Source of the DNA: Hofstenia miamia
Lineage: Eukaryota > Xenacoelomorpha > Acoela
Direction of reading: 5' to 3'
NCBI GenBank assembly: GCA_004352715.1
Contig: SCFE01000059.1
Location: 406,696 to 470,695, forward strand
DNA length: 64,000 bases
Shown: positions 58,260 through 64,000 of the stretch, one piece after another
Layout: each line of letters opens with the position of its first letter
How positions within the stretch are numbered: position 1 is the stretch's first letter
Made by a program: the position numbers and the translations under genes
Notes under the pieces: model-generated
Told to the model about the DNA's origin: nothing
The model's input: the letters and a program-made list of their open reading frames with translations, nothing else
Database searches by the model: none

Positions 58260-59208
58260 CTAGGCAATTATGATTAAAATGCACTTAATGCATTACCTAC
58301 ACATGGACACCTTGATAACTAGTTATTAAGGTGTCCATGGCATACATTAACATATTGCAGTACATGCAAATATACATTTTTCTAATGAATTTAAAACCCA
58401 GATAAAATTTAAGAATTAATTATAGTATATATTAAAAATTTGTGCAGTATTTCAATTGTAATTCTTTAGTAATAATTAGGGCAACTAAAATAATAAAGTC
58501 CTATTTTTTTTGTTTGTCTATTTTGCAGTCTGCTCAAAATAGATGGTTTTCCGACCTGAGGTGCAGTTTAATAGGAAGTTATAAAGTCATAAAATGACAT
58601 ATTTTTGTTTTTTGAAAATACTGTATTACAAAATATGACACACATCACAATAGTAGTTTCATTAATTTAAAAAAAAACTTAAAAATTTATTCTGGATTAT
58701 GACTGGTTTAAATCATTTGAACTNNNNNNNNNNNNNNNNNNNNNNNNNNNNNNNNNNNNNNNNNNNNNNNNNNNNNNNNNNNNNNNNNNNNNNNNNNNNN
58801 NNNNNNNNNNNNNNNNNNNNNNNNNNNNNNNNNNNNNNNNNNNNNNNNNNNNNNNNNNNNNNNNNNNNNNNNNNNNNNNNNNNNNNNNNNNNNNNNNNNN
58901 NNNNNNNNNNNNNNNNNNNNNNNNNNNNNNNNNNNNNNNNNNNNNNNNNNNNNNNNNNNNNNNNNNNNNNNNNNNNNNNNNNNNNNNNNNNNNNNNNNNN
59001 NNNNNNNNNNNNNNNNNNNNNNNNNNNNNNNNNNNNNNNNNNNNNNNNNNNNNNNNNNNNNNNNNNNNNNNNNNNNNNNNNNNNNNNNNNNNNNNNNNNN
59101 NNNNNNNNNNNNNNNNNNNNNNNNNNNNNNNNNNNNNNNNNNNNNNNNNNNNNNNNNNNNNNNNNNNNNNNNNNNNNNNNNNNNNNNNNNNNNNNNNNNN
59201 NNNNNNNN

Positions 59209-59241
<33 letters not shown>

Positions 59242-61474
59242 CTGACATTTGATGACCTGATAGGTGCTCATTGATCCTAGTTATAAAATGGCGCTTAGTT
59301 TCCCCGATGTAAGAAATATTGCATTTTTCACAATTGTATTTATAAACAAGTGAGGAAACTAGAATTTTTTCGATAGGATCTTTGTTCTTAAAAATGTCTG
59401 CCGTTTTCTTTGCAAAATTGGTGTTAACTTAGTTAATTTTAATCATGTATTAATGATCTTTATCCGTGCTCTTAAGAGATTTTGATTGTCCTCAATATAT
59501 GGTAATTTCCAATATATTGGTATTTTATCTTCATCATTTGCTTTGTTACATTCAATAGACTTTGAGGTGAGAGCTTGGTCAACAATATTTTTAATCAATT
59601 TATGTGGATAACCGTTCTTTTCAAATATTTCATATAACTCAGTATAAAATAATAATAACAATAATAATAATAATATCATAAATATGTCCGGTAACAAAAA
59701 CTGTCCTTAAGTGCACTACAAATAAAACATACCATTATGCTATTGTCAATTGCTTTTTCAAAAAATCTAAATGCAACCGTCAGATTCTCCTTTGAAAGTA
59801 ATTCATCTTCATCCAATATCAATCCAAGAAAAGTTATATTGAATATTACGTACAGAATAATAACTATTACAACTCCAAGAAACATTGTCTTTTGTCCATT
59901 TCTAAAATTTTTTGCCATTTTCACTGAAGTTAAGTGCTTCCAGCCATTAAAGCTGTACAATATGTAGCAAATCATCCATGTTATATCATTTATCTTCCAA
60001 TCTCCAATATCTTCAAAAGGATGTAATTCTTTATAGCCATGCATAGATGTCTAAACAATATCTGATCAGTTATAAATTCACTGCTTAATAAAGAAATTTT
60101 TCAGAAGAACTACTCAAATAATGTATTTAAGAAATTAATATTTAACTGAATTCCCTACACTTATTCTTTGAAGGAAGCTTCAAAAATAAACATTGTTGAA
60201 ATTGTTTTTATACAACTATTAGAAATTCCCTAGATATTAGTTTTCACTGAGCTGAATTAATTTCAAAACTGTAATTTGAACAACACATGAAAAGTGTCAA
60301 AATTCACATTGTCATACCAACCTAATTAAGTTGGCTGTGAGATTGCTTGTATTACAATAGAGAGTGCAAAATTTAGGATACCTTTAATTTAGCAAAGCAT
60401 TACAGTTACATTTTCTGCGAATATTCGAATATTATTTAATATTCGAATATTTTAAAATATTGGAATATTCGAGACATAAATAACATATACAGAATTGTCA
60501 GGTAAACAGCAATCCTTCATATAAAAATATTTTGTTTGTACGGTTGATTGATTGCCCACTAATTATGCAGGAGTGACAGATGTCTAATTGACAGATTGAA
60601 GGCGGTGCCACGCGATTAGTCTTTTCACTATAATCAAAAAAACTATTAGTCTTTTGTCAAACTGTGTTGCACACCCCCTCCAAGAGTCAACTTTTTGTAA
60701 TTTTATAAAAATATCAGAATTTGGATATCAAATAACACCGCAAATTTCCGGTTAACTACCATTAATAAATACACAATATAATTACGATCGTGGTCATTAA
60801 GACGGGCGCAAACAAACAACTTGGTGAAATTGCTCTAGAGTGTTTTAAACCCAATTCCATTGGAAAGAGCGAGTTGATTGCGTAGCTATTTAAAACGTGC
60901 TGCACTCAACCCTGCAAACGTCGAAAAACTTGTGTTTTTAAACAAAACCTTTTCATTTTGCTAGTGCTTTGTGTTTTTTTATGAATTGACTATTTTCACA
61001 TTACCTTTTTTTATATTATATATTTTATATAAAAATTTCTCCGAATATTCGAATATTTCTGTCACGAATATTCAAATATTTTTTCAATATTCTCAGAAAC
61101 TCTAATTATAGTTGATTAAAAGTAGAGTGAATCTAATATCAATTTTTCTTTTTAAATATTCTAAAGACTAATTTGGTTTTGGGATGAAGTTCTTAATAAA
61201 AATGAGATTCACACTGTAAATATCAAACATACTGAAAATGCAGCAAGTGATACACCAATGATTCCAATAATTGCGGCCAAACTGCATAGGAAAGCAGTAA
61301 TTTCCGCCATTTTAGGAGGAAAATGAAAGAAAACCAGTAAAAGTGCAATCATTACAACCAAAAACACAAACTGAACATATTTGTCTAAATAATATTAAGA
61401 TTAGATATATGTTTAAGAATGTTATTATAATATTTCATTATTAGTAATAGTATTTAATATAGTAATATATTTAA

Positions 61475-61521
<47 letters not shown>

Positions 61522-63776
61522 GATGGTATCACTGCTTTAAGTCAGGGTTGAATTTTAGTATTCTCCACATTTATGTTAATTTTATTATACTTATGAATAT
61601 AATAAAATATGTAAAAAATACATATTAAAATACATCTCAAAGCTGACATATCCTAATTCTGCCTTCACTTAAGAGAATTTATATACAAAATGATAGCTCT
61701 CTTAAGATGACTTCATGGTCTTGCAATTATTTGTTTTTATTTTTAAAGCTTATGACAATCCTAATTTGAATTCTTAATAAGAATAAACGAAATCACTGCA
61801 CATTTAAATCAACCAATGTTTTGCATCTGAGAATATTTTATCATCTAAACAATATGGTTTCCGTGCCAAGCATACTAAAGTGATGCCAATATTTCAATTA
61901 CTGAAGAATACCCTCAATATAAATCCCAAAATAAATCCAGTTGCATAGTCCCTTTAGACTTAAGTTTAATGAATTTGGATATTTTGGCGATTAAGGTTAA
62001 AATTTACGCATTTCAACAATATTCAATTAAGTTACCTATGAGTTTTTAAAAAAACAGAAAACAACATGTATTAATGAATAATATAAAATCTGAATATATT
62101 ACAACCGATTGAAGAGTGCCTCAAGGCACAGTACTAGGTCAAATTCTATTTGCAATATATGTAAATGACATATGAAACGTGAAATATAGTGAAATATATC
62201 AATTTTCTGACGAGACTTACCTCATAAATACTGATAGTGATGCATTTAGAGCCAGTAGAAAATTTTCAATGTGATATTGAAAATGTTTCTAGGTATTTCT
62301 CATCCAATCAAAAAAATCAATATTAAAAAAACTCAAATCATTGTATTATTCTGTAAAAGTAACAACAAACAAGATCGAACTATCAGCATTTAGATAAAAC
62401 AAGGTGATCATATTGCATTGTTAGACGTTGATATCGCGAAAGATTTAAAATTTAGTAGTTTTCTCTTAAAATTATACAAAAATGGCTTCTGCGTTAGGTA
62501 CTTATACCAGCTCAGAAAATTCGGACCCGAACATTACGTTCAACTATTACATGACTTTTGTTTATCGCAATTACATTATATGTTCATTTTTATTTATTAA
62601 TCTTAATACAAATATTTATATTATCCAAGCTTGTAATTGATAATTAAAAACATTAAATTTTGCACGTAAGCATGATCATGTTTCTGAACACATACGAAAG
62701 TATAATGTATATTCCCCGCTATATCAAACACAATAAAATTTCATGCAACGCAAATTATTTAAACATAAATATGGATGGCTGAGAATCAATGTCTTTTCTT
62801 GCTAATTACTTAAAAGTAAATCCACGATCACGATCACACATATTTATTAACAGCAGTATTTCCTATCCTAGTTTTTATCGAGCAGCCTCTATGATTTCGA
62901 AAAACTTAGACAATGAGACTAGAGTAGAAAAAAAGTAAAAAAACTTAGAAAAAATTAAAAATCGTACTTTTATATCGACAAAAAATAATCGGAGACACAA
63001 TCATGCTAAGCACATTTCCCGATTTCTTGCACACACATTCACACATGAATTATTATATATTATGCATGTATATTTAATTTGTAGATCTAAAATAGTAAAT
63101 TTTTAGCAAATATATTGCCTTGACTGTTATTGTTTTGCTTGATATTAACGGATAAATTATTACATTGATATAGCAATTTTTTAAAATGGCTTTTCGGTAC
63201 ATTACTTATTAAAAATTACATATTTACTAGTCGACTAATTCAAATAATCTCAGTATGAACAAAACTTAATAGAACATATTTTTGAGCAAATGTTTCGAAA
63301 AGCTATTTATATAAAAATTTATCACGTCATCTGAATAATACTGCTCTTACTGGATCAATTTGCTCAAATTATGATATATACTAAGTTTTTCCAACATTTA
63401 CGTCCATAACGAAGTCAAACAAAGGTTTTATCCTTAATGAATTCTGTAGTTAATACTTATACATTCACAAGTGCTTAACGGACCTTAATTTTGTAATTTG
63501 TAAACATATATATATATATATATATATATTTGTTTGTTTATTTATTTATTTAATTGAAATTTAGAATATATTTTAACTTTCATAATGGGATTCAAGACCA
63601 AACAACTTGAAGAGGCAATTTGTAAAAAATTTGCCATTCGCAGCTATTGTAGTGGGACGAATAATGATTACTGAGCACCACACATATACGTATGCTGGAG
63701 CATAGCCATAAGCATTATGAACAAATCTATATTCTCCAGGAAATACGTCCATGTTCACATTGGCACCTAAATAACT
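57864..63776 (-). CDS. SLC7/APC-superfamily amino-acid transporter (partial, 4 exons)
   Basis: Predicted plasma-membrane amino-acid exchanger of the LAT branch of SLC7. Four - strand exons join in consistent phase (63776-63578, 61384-61233, 60050-59733, 58259-57864), about 355 codons. Family landmarks in order: GEYRFVHNAYGYAPAYVYVW and IIIRPTT (TM3, vertebrate GGEYAYI...SVLVIRP), hydrophobic segments TM4-TM5, ILYSFNGWKHLTS (TM6, family WAYDGWN), GVVIVIILYVIFNITFLGLI (TM7), FTSFGTAF (TM8) and three further membrane segments. The extracellular loop after TM3 lacks the Cys that links LATs to an SLC3 heavy chain. The N-terminus with TM1-TM2 lies beyond the window's right edge; TM12 was not found. 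Introns contain LINE, Penelope and other repeats. Which amino acids it carries cannot be told. Confidence 0.78.
58302..58339. repeat. 38-bp near-perfect palindrome
   Basis: CATGGACACCTTGATAACT is followed directly by its reverse complement with a single mismatch and no loop. It lies about 45 bp outside SLC7 exon d, in the intron. Confidence 0.9.
58724..59208. other. assembly gap, 485 N, bounded by TA repeats
   Basis: The right side is a pure TA microsatellite (59209-59239), which probably caused the gap. Confidence 0.95.
59232..59660 (-). pseudogene. Penelope-like element C-terminus with GIY-YIG nuclease, broken
   Basis: The - strand reads YTELYEIFEKNGYPHKLIKN, IPIYWKLPYIEDNQNLL, and after a stop near 59443 and frame change SSLVYKYNCEKCNISYIGET then RHFITRINEHLSGH. 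This order, GYP-x-x-LI / P-x-x-KLP-x-x / Y-x-C-x-x-C-x-x-x-YIG-x-T-x-R, is that of the linker and GIY-YIG endonuclease of Penelope-like retroelements. The reverse transcriptase part is missing; the remnant lies in the intron between SLC7 exons c and d, on the same strand as the gene. Confidence 0.75.
59733..60050 (-). CDS. SLC7 exon c
   Basis: 106 codons in phase 0 after TGTTTAG, ending ATG/GTATGT. Reads MHGYKELHPFEDIGDWKIND, ILYSFNGWKHLTS (TM6), a conserved-type loop, FLGVVIVIILYVIFNITFLG (TM7) and LTVAFRFFEKAIDNSIM leading into TM8. Confidence 0.82.
60418..61090. repeat. AATATTCGAATATT-bounded repeat
   Basis: Both ends carry clusters of CGAATATTCGAATATT-type palindromic words (60418-60472 and 61040-61080) around a less AT-rich middle. 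The arrangement resembles 20690-21133/23435. No coding sequence; lies in the SLC7 intron between exons b and c. Confidence 0.4.
61233..61384 (-). CDS. SLC7 exon b
   Basis: Starts after ATTTAG with two bases that complete the Asn codon begun in exon a. Reads KYVQFVFLVVMIALLLVFF (TM4), HFPPKMAEITAF, then CSLAAIIGIIGVSLAAFS (TM5), ending TCA/GTATGT. The fit of phase at both ends supports it. Confidence 0.75.
61470..61516. repeat. TA microsatellite
   Basis: Uninterrupted TA run in the SLC7 intron. Confidence 0.95.
61790..62650 (+). pseudogene. LINE reverse-transcriptase remnant (jockey/CR1-type)
   Basis: The + strand contains VPQGTVLGQILFAIYVNDI (62116-62172), the conserved RT motif GVPQG-S-x-LGP-x-LF-x-x-Y-IND, followed in the same frame by FSDETYL (62203), a decayed form of the catalytic FADDT. 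The next pieces (LDVDIAKDLKFSSF near 62420) match the LGV-x-x-D-x-x-L-x-(F/W) segment. Many stops and frameshifts; dead. It is in an SLC7 intron, antisense to the gene. Confidence 0.7.
62651..63577. other. intronic stretch with TA microsatellite
   Basis: AT-rich intron of the SLC7 gene. A TA run lies at 63506-63530 followed by TTTG/TTTA units. 62760-62960 may still be weakly coding (end of the LINE remnant) but is not convincing. Confidence 0.5.
63578..63776 (-). CDS. SLC7 exon a (first visible)
   Basis: Starts after TTACCAG and reads SYLGANVNMDVFPGEYRFVH, then NAYGYAPAYVYVWCSVIIIR, PTTIAANGKFFTNCLFKLFG and LESHYE plus one base at a weak GTTAAA donor. The GEY-x-x-x-x-x-A-x-G...A-x-x-x-x-W...IRP pattern is diagnostic of SLC7 TM3. 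The weak donor is accepted because it joins exon b in phase and in alignment. Confidence 0.78.
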
Positions 63777-64000
63777 CTGGTAACAAAATTTGCACAGTTA
63801 TGTTATTAAATGCACATGCCTTTTTCGATACAATTTGGTATAAACATTCAACAATTGTTTAGAATCCATCAAGGTTGTCTTAATACCGCAATCATCAATT
63901 AAAGTAATTCTAGCATAAAAATTGTAATAATATAAGTTCAATGTCGATTTTTTAATGTACGGACAACCTGTAATTTGTCGCATTAATCCGCAAAATTTGC
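63777..64000. other. right window edge, presumed SLC7 intron
   Basis: Open frames exist on the - strand but show no TM1-TM2 features of the transporter. Confidence 0.4.

Overview
The window is a stretch of an AT-rich animal genome, from an invertebrate that the sequence alone does not identify. The evidence is split genes with GT-AG introns, two recognisable animal gene families, and a dense, mostly decayed load of eukaryotic transposons. No prokaryotic operon, CRISPR array or rRNA was seen, and no convincing tRNA gene. Fourteen runs of N interrupt the sequence; three are exactly 1000 N, so those gaps have unknown true size.

Two host genes are clear. (1) CLUH/Clu (clustered mitochondria protein), + strand, 14435-37132: eleven phase-compatible exons covering the C-terminal half, from just after the CLU domain through the TPR region to the stop codon. 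One of its introns starts with GC instead of GT. The N-terminal half with the CLU domain is not visible. (2) An SLC7/APC-superfamily amino-acid transporter, - strand, 57864-63776: four phase-compatible exons; the N-terminus lies beyond the right edge of the window and the last membrane segment was not found. Upstream of CLUH, exons at 7279-9385 (and perhaps 550-653) look coding but I could not assign them to a family.

The rest is mostly mobile DNA. Left part: the tail of a non-LTR element with a restriction-like endonuclease, back to back with another LINE tail (1812-4327); a Ty3-type LTR element with a tRNA-Arg-type primer site and a gag-like start (10606-11696). CLUH introns: telomere-like and TA/GTAT minisatellites, a P-element-like transposon with both ends and an 8-bp target duplication (21142-23426), a LINE tail, a piggyBac remnant and hairpin, and a Mutator-like remnant. 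Between the genes: a TTAA-flanked MITE, a broken Ty3/gypsy pol with two 1.1-kb LTR-like repeats (39639-45833), a large inverted repeat (47700-52980), a Tc1/mariner-superfamily element with TA target sites (54647-55941), and a MITE with perfect 27-bp ends. SLC7 introns: a Penelope-like GIY-YIG fragment and a LINE reverse-transcriptase remnant.

Caution on assembly: six sequence blocks are repeated, identically or almost so, on the two sides of a run of N (2209/3269, 15965/16094, 27417/27586, 33872/34156, 52203/53617, and 50928 against 52203). These look like unmerged contig ends rather than biology. I saw no complete, previously undescribed functional system; the most notable items are the intact-ended P-type element, the GC-AG CLUH intron, the transporter lacking the usual heavy-chain cysteine, and the palindromic repeat cluster.
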